Part shown: positions 18,700-26,468 of the stretch, piece after piece
How the letters are laid out: each line of letters opens with the position of its first letter
How positions within the stretch are numbered: the stretch's first letter is position 1
Source: Rhodococcoides fascians A44A
GTDB taxonomy: Bacteria; Actinomycetota; Actinomycetes; Mycobacteriales; Mycobacteriaceae
Assembly: GCF_000760735.1 (NCBI RefSeq)
Contig: NZ_JMEX01000004.1
Location: 567,489 to 631,488 of the forward strand
Reading direction: 5' to 3'
DNA length: 64,000 nt
The notes under the pieces: model-generated
The model's input: the letters and a program-made list of their open reading frames with translations, nothing else
Databases searched by the model: none
Told to the model about the DNA's origin: nothing
Position numbers and translations under genes: made by a program

Positions 18700-18897
18700 T
18701 CAGGCGACGACGGAGCTGGTGCGCGCCGCTTCCTCGAGTCTTTCGATGTATTCGTCGATCGCCGTGTCGGGGATCAGGCGGCGCTTGCCCGCTTTGACGC
18801 TGCGGATTTCGCCTGATGCCAACTTGTTGAACAGATTCGAGCGTCCGAGTCCCGTGCGCGCCATCGCTTCCGGAACCGAGTACAGCCGTCGTGACAT
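18700..18897 (-). CDS. xis: Excisionase / MerR-type helix-turn-helix DNA-binding protein
   Basis: The 65 aa protein starts MSRRLYSVPEAMARTGLGRS and holds the winged-helix pattern of actinobacterial Xis proteins: VPEAMARTG (helix 1), LFNKLASGEIRSVKAGKRRL (wing), IPDTAIDEYIERLE. It would bend DNA at the attachment site and steer the integrase toward excision. It is divergent from the XRE regulator, with a 140-base shared control region, and ends before the hairpin at 18620-18664. Confidence 0.75.
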   Translation of the reverse strand: MSRRLYSVPEAMARTGLGRSNLFNKLASGEIRSVKAGKRRLIPDTAIDEYIERLEEAARTSSVVA

Positions 18898-19037
18898 GAG
18901 TTTCCTCCCTCAGAGCTTTGCGTTGTTGATACACATTTCAGGCCGCTCGAACCTTTCGTCCAAGTAGCACCACCACAAGCTAGCAACTGCGCCCCATTGC
19001 CACAACCCCACGGACATTTCCGCTAGACTGCGTAACC

Positions 19038-19673
19038 ATGACGCAGTCTTGGGCAGAAGATCTCGTCGCGCGCATCGCGGGCGAGGTCCGGCGGTTACGC
19101 GGCAAAGAGCATGCAGCTCTCTCTGCTGCGAAGCTCTCCGATCGCACATACGACATCGGATTCGGCATCTCGCGGTCCGTCGTGGCGGACCTCGAGAACG
19201 GCCGCAAGAAGAGCCTCGACATCTCTGAACTCCTCGTCCTCGCAGCGGCGCTCGCCGTCTCACCGGTTCAGCTCGTGTACCCGAATCTCCCAAAGGGCAA
19301 CGTCGAGGTCCTGCCCGGACTTGACCAGGAATCACACGACGCACTGCGCTGGTTCAGCGGCGAAGCAGGCCTGATGAAACCCACTAACGACTGGGTCGAC
19401 GACGAGAACGGCGAGCCGCTCGAAGTGTGGGCGCGGGAGCAGTTCGATCCGAAGAACGACCGGGTCAGCATCGTCCGCGACTGGCTCCAGGCCCTGCAGG
19501 CCATGCGTAAGGCTCGCGTCCAGCTTCGAAACGGACTGTCGAAGAAGGAATCCGCTGAACACATCGAAGCTATGCAATTCATGTACGAAGAAGCGCGGAA
19601 GCGCTCCGAGGAACTGTTCCGGCAGATGACCGAGCTCGACATGGCCATGGGCGATGAAGGTGCCGATGGCTAG
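19038..19673 (+). CDS. XRE-type helix-turn-helix regulator of the integrated element
   Basis: The 211 aa protein has an N-terminal Cro/C1-like domain: RIAGEVRRLRGKEHAALSAA, then ISRSVVADLENGRKKSLDIS and LLVLAAALAVSPVQLVYP. A long charged helical C-terminus follows (KKESAEHIEAMQFMYEEARK). Similar proteins sit beside integrases in actinobacterial prophages and integrative elements and probably repress excision genes. Its TAG stop overlaps an ATG at 19667 (ATGGCTAG), linking it to the integrase gene. The start at 19038 follows no strong Shine-Dalgarno site. Confidence 0.72.
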   Translation: MTQSWAEDLVARIAGEVRRLRGKEHAALSAAKLSDRTYDIGFGISRSVVADLENGRKKSLDISELLVLAAALAVSPVQLVYPNLPKGNVEVLPGLDQESHDALRWFSGEAGLMKPTNDWVDDENGEPLEVWAREQFDPKNDRVSIVRDWLQALQAMRKARVQLRNGLSKKESAEHIEAMQFMYEEARKRSEELFRQMTELDMAMGDEGADG

Positions 19674-19742
19674 GGACCCGTTCAACTGGGCGAGTGGGGA
19701 CGAATCTCCACCACAACGTCAGGCGGCGTAAGCGTCGCGCGA

Positions 19743-20864
19743 GTGCGCATCAGAGATCACGACGGAAAACGACGTCTTGTCGAAGCGCGCGGCCGCTCTG
19801 CATCGGAGGCACGCCGAAAGCTGCAGGAGAAGGTCGCCAACCGTGAACCACCACATCCCGCACAGCGTGCAGAGCTCACCAAGACTTCAACGATGTCTGA
19901 ACTTTTCACTTACTGGATCGCGCAGAAGGCCAAAAAACTAGAGCCGCAGACGATCACCGGTTACACGTATGCGTGGAACACTTACTGCGCGGCGGCTGTC
20001 GGTGAAGTCTTCATCCGCGAGATGAGCGCCGGAAAAATCGATTCGCTCATCGACTCGATCAGCGAGCGGACGATGAGCGGTGCACGGATATCGCGAATCG
20101 TTATGTCGGGCATGCTCGGAATTGCCGTTCGCTTCGACTTCCTCAGCCATAACCCCGTTCGTGATACCCCTCGGCCAACTCCCAAAAAGTCTGCAGTTCG
20201 CGCGTTGACACAGTCCGAATTGCACGAACTGCGCGAACGCGTTCAGAACTACTGCCGGCATCGAACGATCGACGAGGACGGTGTGGCCCATCCGAAGCTG
20301 GGGCCTAAGCCTGGTGCAGACCTAGAGGACATCCTCACGCTCTTGATCGCGACCGGTGCTCGGATCGGCGAGTTGCTTGCCCTCAAGTGGGCGCAGATCG
20401 ACCTTGACGCTGCGGTCCCTACAGCGACGTTCAATGCCACGCTCGTGGTGCCGCGAGTAGCGGGCGAGCGGTTGTTCCGTCAGACCTATCGCAAAGGCGA
20501 AGCTCCTCCCCTAACGGTCGTGCTCCCGACGTTCGCAGTGAGAGCTCTCCTCCGCCGGCGGACCATGCCGACCTACTTCAACCCCGAGGACGCACTGTTC
20601 GTGACTGGCAACGGAAACTGGGTGTCGCCGGCGAACGTTCGCAGATCGTGGCGCGCCGCCCGCGGTGACGACTTCAAATGGGTGACTCCTCACACCTTGC
20701 GAAAGACCGTCGCAACACTGGTGAAGGAAACCTATGGGCTCGAAGCCGCGCAGGTTCAGCTGGGCCACGCGAACACGCGTGTCACTGAAGCGCATTACAT
20801 ACAAAGAATCACAGTTGCGCCTGACATGAGTGAAGCGCTGGACCAGTTCGCGCCGAAGCTCTAG
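19743..20864 (+). CDS. int: Tyrosine recombinase (phage-type integrase)
   Basis: It has a core-binding SAM-like domain (TMSELFTYWIAQKAKKLEPQ onward) and a catalytic domain with the first Arg in ATGARIGELLALKW, H-x-x-R in HTLRKTVATLV, and the nucleophile Tyr in VTEAHYIQR. It joins element and host DNA at the tRNA-Lys 3' end. GTG at 19743 is the only start in this frame after a stop at 19671. Family-like text continues upstream in frame (LGEWGRISTTTSGGVSVAR), so the N-terminal domain seems cut off from its start by a one-base shift relative to the ATG at 19667. Confidence 0.82.
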   Translation: MRIRDHDGKRRLVEARGRSASEARRKLQEKVANREPPHPAQRAELTKTSTMSELFTYWIAQKAKKLEPQTITGYTYAWNTYCAAAVGEVFIREMSAGKIDSLIDSISERTMSGARISRIVMSGMLGIAVRFDFLSHNPVRDTPRPTPKKSAVRALTQSELHELRERVQNYCRHRTIDEDGVAHPKLGPKPGADLEDILTLLIATGARIGELLALKWAQIDLDAAVPTATFNATLVVPRVAGERLFRQTYRKGEAPPLTVVLPTFAVRALLRRRTMPTYFNPEDALFVTGNGNWVSPANVRRSWRAARGDDFKWVTPHTLRKTVATLVKETYGLEAAQVQLGHANTRVTEAHYIQRITVAPDMSEALDQFAPKL

Positions 20865-21109
20865 GTTCCGCGGAGTCCTCGCTTCCCTTACTCCCGGCCG
20901 CCGTAGTCCGACGCGCGTACAGTGCGAAGGTGAACTGATGGTTCCATCCGTCGCTCAGATCCCCGCCGGTCAAGCTCACGCGAATCCGCCGCCCGCACGC
21001 TACTCCGGCAGCCCTTGCCGAGGCGCAAACGGCGTCAACCGAAGCGGACCGCGGCCGGTTCTCGCATCGCTGAAGCCTGGACGAAGGCTGACCAGCGGCG
21101 GAACTCGCT

Positions 21110-21150
21110 ACTCATCACATTGAGCTCAAAGTGATGAGTAAGTGATGAGT
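21110..21150. repeat. Candidate integrase arm-type sites (three GTGATGAGT copies)
   Basis: The 9-mer GTGATGAGT occurs inverted at 21110-21118 and directly at 21131-21139 and 21142-21150. It lies between the integrase stop and tRNA-Lys, where attachment-site arm sites are expected. The rest of the 355-base gap (20865-21219) holds no gene that I can support. Confidence 0.5.
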
Positions 21151-21173
21151 TTGGCTGAAGCAGCCGAAAACCG

Positions 21174-21214
21174 AAACACCCCGCCTCCAGCTTTACGCTG
21201 GTGACGGGGTGTTT
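21174..21214. terminator. Hairpin terminator downstream of tRNA-Lys
   Basis: AAACACCCCG pairs with CGGGGTGTTT, with an inner CCAGC/GCTGG stem. It lies six bases past the tRNA 3' end on the minus strand. The A and T tracts on both sides would allow termination in either direction, including for the integrase. Confidence 0.75.
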
Positions 21215-21219
21215 CTGGG

Positions 21220-21293
21220 TGCGCCATCAGGGACTCGAACCCCGGACCCGCTGATTAAGAGTCAGCTGCTCTAACCAACTGAGCTAATGGCGC
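21220..21293 (-). tRNA. tRNA-Lys (anticodon CTT)
   Basis: The cloverleaf is readable on the minus strand. Acceptor GCGCCAT pairs with ATGGCGC. The D arm is GCTCAGTTGGTTAGAGC. The anticodon stem GCTGA/TCAGC encloses CTCTTAA with CTT. The T loop is GGTTCGAGTCC and the discriminator is A. CCA is not encoded. The 3' end borders the integration module. Confidence 0.95.
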
Positions 21294-21382
21294 CGATCCG
21301 CACCGCGTGTTCTCTGCGGTGCGGGAGAAACATTAACAGGAGAAACTGCCAGTTGTGAAATCGCCTGGTCAGAGGGCCTGTG

Positions 21383-21604
21383 TCAGCTGAAGATCTTGCG
21401 CACGACGAGTACGGCGACTACTGCGCCGACACCGATGAGCGTGAACTTCACCGGCGGCTCGTTCAGCTTGGCAACGATGCTCTGCTTGGTGTTCTCTGCG
21501 ATTCGCTTGGGGCTGGCCCGCACGCTGAGCTCGTCCAGGGTGCTGGCGAGCTGGTTCCGAGCTGCCTCGATCTCGCGCTCGATTCTGTCGGTGTCCCTGG
21601 CCAC
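21383..21604 (-). CDS. DUF3618 small membrane protein
   Basis: A 73 aa protein whose helical N-terminus reads DTDRIEREIEAARNQLASTL, the DUF3618 signature, followed by one C-terminal transmembrane helix (FTLIGVGAVVAVLVV). It matches Rv2520c in type and position next to bcp. GTG at 21604 is supported by GGAGG four bases upstream; the open frame reaches 21625. The function is unknown. Confidence 0.82.
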   Translation of the reverse strand: MARDTDRIEREIEAARNQLASTLDELSVRASPKRIAENTKQSIVAKLNEPPVKFTLIGVGAVVAVLVVRKIFS

Positions 21605-21694
21605 GTGTCCTCCAACTTGTTGCAAATCCTGGCTGTCACTGTCGAGCCTAAAGCACTGCGTGTCTTGGACCGGCTCGGTGGTTAGTCTCGTCTG

Positions 21695-22168
21695 GTGACC
21701 GACACCAAGAAGCTCGAGGCCGGCGACCCGGCGCCCGCGTTCACTCTGCCCGATGCAGACGGTAACGACGTCTCCCTCGCGGACTACGCGGGCAAGAAAG
21801 TCATCGTCTACTTCTACCCCGCTGCCAGTACGCCGGGCTGCACCAAGCAGGCCTGCGACTTCCGTGACAGCCTCACCGAACTCAACGGCGAAGGCCTCGA
21901 AGTCGTCGGCATCTCCCCGGACAAGCCCGCGAAGCTCGCCAAGTTCCGCGACAAGGAAGGCCTGAACTTCCCGCTACTGTCCGACGAGGAGAAGGCGACG
22001 CTGAAGGCATGGGGCGCCTTCGGCGAGAAGAAGAACTACGGCAAGGTCTACGAAGGCGTCATCCGCTCGACCTTCCTGGTCGACGAGGACGGCAAGATCG
22101 AAGTTGCTCAGTACAACGTTCGAGCCACCGGCCACGTCGCCAAGCTCCGCCGCGACCTATCGGTCTGA
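21695..22168 (+). CDS. bcp: Thiol peroxidase, BCP-type peroxiredoxin
   Basis: This 157 aa cytosolic peroxiredoxin reduces hydroperoxides with thioredoxin-derived electrons. The peroxidatic motif PAASTPGCTKQACDFRD carries Cys47 and a nearby Cys52, the atypical 2-Cys arrangement. The GTG start at 21695 gives MTDTKKLEAGDPAPAF. It is divergent from the DUF3618 gene, and its 3' end overlaps the end of the convergent peptidase gene by 12 bases. Confidence 0.92.
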   Translation: MTDTKKLEAGDPAPAFTLPDADGNDVSLADYAGKKVIVYFYPAASTPGCTKQACDFRDSLTELNGEGLEVVGISPDKPAKLAKFRDKEGLNFPLLSDEEKATLKAWGAFGEKKNYGKVYEGVIRSTFLVDEDGKIEVAQYNVRATGHVAKLRRDLSV

Positions 22169-23503
22169 CGCACCCAACTTCTGCAGGAACAGAGCCTCGG
22201 CCCCCGCGAGATTTTCGATCTCCCGGGGGTCGACGCTTTCGTTCGGCGCGTGGATTCTCGCCAGCGGCTCCTCCACTCCCATCAGAATGATCTCGGCCTT
22301 CGGGAACGTTTCTGCGAGAACGTTGCACAGCGGAATGGATCCGCCCTGGCCCGCTGCCGCCACCGGCTTACCGAACGCCTCCGCCAATGCATCGCTCAGC
22401 GCTGCATATCCCGGACCGTCGGTCCTCGCCTCGAACGGCGATCCCACTGCCTCGGGTTCGACGGTGATCCGCGCGTTCCAGGGCACGTGAGCCTTCAGAT
22501 GAGCGGTCAGTGCATCCTGCGCCTGCTGCGCATCGATTCCGGGCGGCACACGCAGATTCAGGCGGGCTGACGCCGTCGGCGAGATTGCCGCCGCCGACCC
22601 GACAACCGGCGGGCAATCGATTCCCAACACCGTGAGCGCCGGCCGAGCCCACACCGCGTCGGCGACCGACGACGAACCGGCCAGCTCGACACCGTCGAGC
22701 ACCCCGGCGTCAGCGCGGAACCGATCTGCTTCGTAGGCGATGCCGTCCCACGTCTGGTCCGTCGTCAACCCGTCGACCACGGTGTTGCCGTGCGCGTCAC
22801 GCAACGTGGACAGCAGTTGAACGAGGGCGGCCAAGGCGTCGGGCGCCGGTCCCCCGTACATCCCGGAATGGACTTCGCCCTCGAGTGTGTCGATACGCAC
22901 GACGACGTTCGCGATCCCGCGGAGTGTCGTCGTCACCGTCGGTTGTCCGACGGCGGCGTTGCCGGTGTCCGCCACGACGATGATGTCCGACGCGAACAGC
23001 TCGGGCCGTTCGAGGACCAGATGCTCCAATCCCCCGGTCCCCATCTCCTCGGAACCCTCGGAGACGACGGTGATCCCGACGCCCAGTTCGTCGCCCAACG
23101 CCCGTAGCGCAAGCAGATGCATCACGACGTTGCCCTTGCAGTCCGCCGCACCGCGGCCGTACCAGCGGCCGTCACGCTCGGTCAGCTCGAAAGGCGCACT
23201 GGACCAGAGCTTGTCGTCACCGGGAGGCTGAACGTCGTAGTGCGAGTACAGCAGAACGGTCGGCGCACCTTCGGGAGCAGCGCGGTGCCCGACGACCGCC
23301 AGCGAGCCGTCGACGGTCTCGATCAGCTCCGCGGTCTCGAGCCCGGCGTCGACGAACGCGTCGCGCACCCACTCCGCCGCTCCGACGCATTCTTCGCGAG
23401 GAAACTGGCGCTCGTCGGCGACCGACCGAAACTTGACCAGCTCCGCGAGTTCGCGCCACGCGCGCGGCATGTCCGCAGCGATCCGTGCTCGTACATCCGA
23501 CAT
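22157..23503 (-). CDS. M20-family metallopeptidase (dipeptidase)
   Basis: The 448 aa cytosolic zinc peptidase has metal ligands in LYSHYDVQP (His, Asp), the bridging region GRGAADCKGN and the catalytic glutamates in VVSEGSEEMGTGG. A dimerisation domain lies in the middle (about 200-315). It corresponds to Rv2522c by neighbourhood. It probably hydrolyses dipeptides or N-acyl amino acids; the substrate is not known. Confidence 0.88.
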   Translation of the reverse strand: MSDVRARIAADMPRAWRELAELVKFRSVADERQFPREECVGAAEWVRDAFVDAGLETAELIETVDGSLAVVGHRAAPEGAPTVLLYSHYDVQPPGDDKLWSSAPFELTERDGRWYGRGAADCKGNVVMHLLALRALGDELGVGITVVSEGSEEMGTGGLEHLVLERPELFASDIIVVADTGNAAVGQPTVTTTLRGIANVVVRIDTLEGEVHSGMYGGPAPDALAALVQLLSTLRDAHGNTVVDGLTTDQTWDGIAYEADRFRADAGVLDGVELAGSSSVADAVWARPALTVLGIDCPPVVGSAAAISPTASARLNLRVPPGIDAQQAQDALTAHLKAHVPWNARITVEPEAVGSPFEARTDGPGYAALSDALAEAFGKPVAAAGQGGSIPLCNVLAETFPKAEIILMGVEEPLARIHAPNESVDPREIENLAGAEALFLQKLGASDR

Positions 23504-23563
23504 CAGGACTCCTGACAGCTCGACCGATTCTCTCCGGTCATTCTGTCACCGCGGCCCGACACG

Positions 23564-24958
23564 TCAGTTGCCGGTGATCTCCTGCTGCAGCCACTCTGCG
23601 GTGTGCGCCCAGTGGCGATCCCATGCTTCCTGCTCGAGCTGCTCCTGAGACTTGCCGGGCTCGGGAACGATCGTCGGAACAGCGAACTCCGGCGGCGCGA
23701 CCGTCGTCTTCGGCACCACGGCCGCTGCGGGCGGAATCGCCGCTGCGGGAATCGGAGTGAGCGCCTCGGCGGGCACGGCTGCGCCCGTCGTCGGATCGAT
23801 CGTCCACTGCTGAGTCGTCGGATCCACCACGATCGGTTGTTGCGTGACCGGATCGATGACAACCGGGGCCGGAGCCGGCACCGCAGGCGGCGCAGGCGGC
23901 GTCACCTCGACGGACTGCGTTGCGCCGACCAAGCTGGTGTCGAGACCGTCGACCTCGGGAACCATCGCAGGACTCGCCTCGTTGGCGACAGGCGCGTTCG
24001 CGGGCAGCGTCGACGCCAGCGCGACCCCACCGGACAGCACTCCGGCCAGAAGAGCGGCCGTCAGCACGAACTTCTTTCGCGGAATGGACCCCGTCGACGA
24101 GGACGCGGGTTCGATCCGCCGCACCGCGACGTTCGGAGCAACAGCCGACAGCAGCGGAGCCGGGGCAACGGTGGATCGAACGGCGACGCGCTCGGCCCGA
24201 CCGGCGATATCGGCGGGTGCCTCGGCGACGTGCTCAGGCGTCTCCGACGCCTCGGAGTCGAGTGCGAGCGAGGCTTCGGGCTCCACGAGCACCGGGAGCA
24301 CCTCGTCGGCGTCCCCCGCGACAGCGAGGCTCGCGCCACACGCGGCGATCTGATCCGAGTCGCCGACGTGCACCACCGGGACTCCGAGGCCCAGGCTGAG
24401 GATGTCGACGAGATCCTTGTTCTCGGACCGATCACCGAACAGTGCGACGGCGTCGGGCTTGCGGCCCGCCTCGTCGAGCACCTCCCATGCCAGCGGGACG
24501 GTGCTGCCGATGCGCTCGGGCGTCAGAGAATCGAGGGTTGCAGTCTTCGGCGTGGACAGGCTGGCATCGGCGGCATCGGCCAGCGAGATCGACACGCCCT
24601 TCGGACCGAGGTAGTAGAGGAGCACGCACTGGGCGGCGTCGAACTCCGAGGACCGTGCAAGCCAACCGAGAAGTGCGGTCGACGCCGACACGAGCTGGAT
24701 TCCGTCGAGGTCGTTCTCATCGATCGCACGGGAGAACCCGTCACGTTCGTCGGCGGATCCGTAGACCAACCCCATGGCATCGACGTCGATCTGCCGTCGT
24801 GCGGCGACAGCCTTCATCGCCTCCACTGCGGTGGGCAGCGAGGTCGATGCACCGCCCTTCAGCGAGGTCACCTGGCTCGCCACTACCGCGTCCGCTTCGA
24901 TATCGAAGAGGACAGCATTCATCGCACCTGACTCGACTGAAAGACCAATGGTCGCCAC
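23564..24958 (-). CDS. DUF7159-like protein: actin/Hsp70-like N-domain, one membrane helix, Pro-rich tail
   Basis: The 464 aa protein reads VATIGLSVESGAMNAVLFDI at its start, a sugar-kinase/Hsp70-like beta strand, and keeps ASTALLGWLA and LYYLGPKGVSISLAD, which resemble the nucleotide-binding fold. A hydrophobic segment (FVLTAALLAGVLSGGVALAS, about 305-325) is followed by a Pro/Ala-rich tail (APPAVPAPAPVVIDPVTQQP) that would be outside the membrane. GTG at 24958 is supported by GGAG seven bases upstream. I assign the DUF by type only; such proteins are common in mycobacteria and rhodococci. Confidence 0.6.
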   Translation of the reverse strand: MATIGLSVESGAMNAVLFDIEADAVVASQVTSLKGGASTSLPTAVEAMKAVAARRQIDVDAMGLVYGSADERDGFSRAIDENDLDGIQLVSASTALLGWLARSSEFDAAQCVLLYYLGPKGVSISLADAADASLSTPKTATLDSLTPERIGSTVPLAWEVLDEAGRKPDAVALFGDRSENKDLVDILSLGLGVPVVHVGDSDQIAACGASLAVAGDADEVLPVLVEPEASLALDSEASETPEHVAEAPADIAGRAERVAVRSTVAPAPLLSAVAPNVAVRRIEPASSSTGSIPRKKFVLTAALLAGVLSGGVALASTLPANAPVANEASPAMVPEVDGLDTSLVGATQSVEVTPPAPPAVPAPAPVVIDPVTQQPIVVDPTTQQWTIDPTTGAAVPAEALTPIPAAAIPPAAAVVPKTTVAPPEFAVPTIVPEPGKSQEQLEQEAWDRHWAHTAEWLQQEITGN

Positions 24959-25072
24959 GTATGTTCTCCTGTGCCTTTGGGTGAGGCTCCCGACATGAGC
25001 GCCCCCGATACGCGATCGGCGACGCACACCCTGCACGAAAACGTAACTACTGGTGTGAACCATACCCAACGA

Positions 25073-25095
25073 TTGTTTTCTTGACCAGAAAACAA
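25073..25095. promoter_or_regulatory. Candidate operator: 9-bp perfect inverted repeat
   Basis: TTGTTTTCT and AGAAAACAA are separated by TGACC. It lies in the 270-base gap between the divergent membrane-protein gene (start 24958) and the TetR gene (start 25229), so it may be an autoregulatory TetR site. I see nothing else of note in this gap. Confidence 0.45.
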
Positions 25096-25228
25096 CCTAT
25101 TACCTGTCACAAGCCGATTACAAGGGGGCATGTTGCGATTGACAACCAATCGCCGTCCAACGGTGTCCTTCGATACCTGTTACCGCGCGTTGTGGAGTTC
25201 AGGCACGTCAGGCCGCTAGCCTGGGTGG

Positions 25229-25936
25229 GTGGAGTCCTCTGCTAGCGCCCAAACCGCGAGACGTCTCGACGCTGCGCTCGAATCGAACGCACAGACGCAG
25301 GAGCTGATGCCACGTCGTCGCCCCACGCAGGAACGCAGTCAACGCAAGTTCGACGCCCTGCTGGCCGCATCAAGGGATCTCCTCAGCGACGTCGGATTCG
25401 AGTCCTTCACCTGCGAGGAAGTAGCGGCCCGGGCAGAACTGCCCATCGGCACGCTCTACCAGTTCTTCGCCAACAAGTACGTCATCGTCTGCGAGCTGAA
25501 CCGGCAGGACCTCGTCGGAGTACAGCAGGAGCTCGCTGAGTTCAACGGCGAAGTTCCCTCCCTCGACTGGCTCCGATTCCTCAACAAATTCGTCGACCAC
25601 ATGGCAGGCATGTGGATGTCGGACCCGTCGCGCCGTGAAGTCTGGCTGGCCATGCAGTCGACACCGTCGACCCGCGCCACCGGCGTCATCCACGAACGCG
25701 AATTCGCCGACCAGGTCGCCAAGATGCTCGGACCACTGACCCCGCGCACTCCCCGAGCCAAACGCAACCTCATGGCCCAGGTTCTGGTGCACGTCGTCTA
25801 CTCGATGCTCAACTTCTCCGTCCAGGACGGCCAGAGCCACGAGGACGCCGTCGCCGAACTCAAACAAATCATGACGGCCTACCTCCTCGTCGCCGAGAAA
25901 CAATCCCGGCGCTCCGGCGCAGCCGCCGTCGACTGA
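25229..25936 (+). CDS. TetR-family transcriptional regulator
   Basis: The 235 aa regulator has a long N-terminal extension before the HTH (SRDLLSDVGFESFTCEEVAA, then GTLYQFFANKYVIVCELNRQ, about residues 50-100). The C-terminal ligand domain is helical. It lies upstream of, and convergent with, the acpS-fas operon, so a role in lipid metabolism is possible but not shown. GTG at 25229 has no clear site; an internal ATG at 25307 (MPRRRPTQERSQ) is an alternative start. Confidence 0.82.
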   Translation: MESSASAQTARRLDAALESNAQTQELMPRRRPTQERSQRKFDALLAASRDLLSDVGFESFTCEEVAARAELPIGTLYQFFANKYVIVCELNRQDLVGVQQELAEFNGEVPSLDWLRFLNKFVDHMAGMWMSDPSRREVWLAMQSTPSTRATGVIHEREFADQVAKMLGPLTPRTPRAKRNLMAQVLVHVVYSMLNFSVQDGQSHEDAVAELKQIMTAYLLVAEKQSRRSGAAAVD

Positions 25937-25950
25937 CCCCCTGTTTTCGG

Positions 25951-26003
25951 GACCGAACGTGACGTTCGGTCACTTGGAGTGACCGAACGGTTCATTCGGT
26001 CAC
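25951..26003. terminator. Overlapping inverted repeats between TetR and acpS
   Basis: GTTCGGTCACT and AGTGACCGAAC (25964-25974 and 25978-25988) form an 11-bp stem with a 3-base loop. Two flanking palindromes use the same half-site: GACCGAAC/GTTCGGTC at 25951-25971 and GTGACCGAA/TTCGGTCAC at 25979-26003. This gives alternative hairpins. It probably terminates the TetR transcript, but it could also be a cluster of protein-binding sites. Confidence 0.5.
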
Positions 26004-26028
26004 CGTGAAGGGGGCCCAGACGCCGAAA

Positions 26029-26055
26029 CGCCGGCCCATCGGAGATGGACCGGCG
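26029..26055 (-). terminator. Hairpin terminator of the fas-acpS operon
   Basis: CGCCGGCCCATC pairs with GATGGACCGGCG with one mismatch and a 3-base loop. It lies 19 bases after the acpS stop on the minus strand. Confidence 0.6.
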
Positions 26056-26073
26056 TCGGGCTGAGCTACTGAC

Positions 26074-26466
26074 TCATTCCTCCAGAATTGCCACGGCGGC
26101 GGCGATGTCGCCGTCGTGGGTCAGGGAGAGGTGGATCTTCACTGTCGGCAGGAATTCGAGCGCCATGCCGTGCAGTTTGATCGAAGGTCGACCCCAGGCG
26201 TCGTTGACGACTTCGATCAAGGGGTAAGGATTGTCTCCGATCTGCGGAGGCCGAGCGAAGCGCGAGGTTGCCCAGGCCTTCAGTACGGCTTCCTTGGCGG
26301 CCCACCGTGCTGCGTAGTGACGGGCCGGGTCGGAACTCTTCGTCGCCGCGTGCCGACGCTCACCCGCGGTGAAGCTGTCGCGGATCATCGTCGTGCCTGC
26401 CTTCTCCATCTGCTCGGCGAAGTCGGACACGGTCACCAGGTCGAAACCTACTCCCAGGATTGCCAT
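26074..26466 (-). CDS. acpS: Holo-[acyl-carrier-protein] synthase
   Basis: This 130 aa phosphopantetheinyl transferase transfers the 4'-phosphopantetheine arm of CoA to the ACP domain of FAS. The magnesium Asp is in GVGFDLVTVSD; the second motif is ARHYAARWAAKEAVLKAW. ATG at 26466 lies two bases after the fas stop, so the two are translated together. The separate gene agrees with the absence of a C-terminal PPT domain in this FAS. Confidence 0.93.
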   Translation of the reverse strand: MAILGVGFDLVTVSDFAEQMEKAGTTMIRDSFTAGERRHAATKSSDPARHYAARWAAKEAVLKAWATSRFARPPQIGDNPYPLIEVVNDAWGRPSIKLHGMALEFLPTVKIHLSLTHDGDIAAAVAILEE

Positions 26467-26468
26467 GT

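Larger units (their letters stand above)
18620..21227. mobile_element. Integration module at tRNA-Lys (xis, regulator, int, att arm sites)
   Basis: Excisionase, XRE regulator, integrase and arm-type repeats occupy one block whose right end is the 3' acceptor end of tRNA-Lys. The integrase faces the tRNA, as is usual for elements that insert at tRNA 3' ends and extend away from it. No second copy of the tRNA 3' end was noticed to the left, so the far attachment site is probably outside the window. The accessory genes at 1-18.6 kb may be cargo or separate insertions. Confidence 0.65.
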
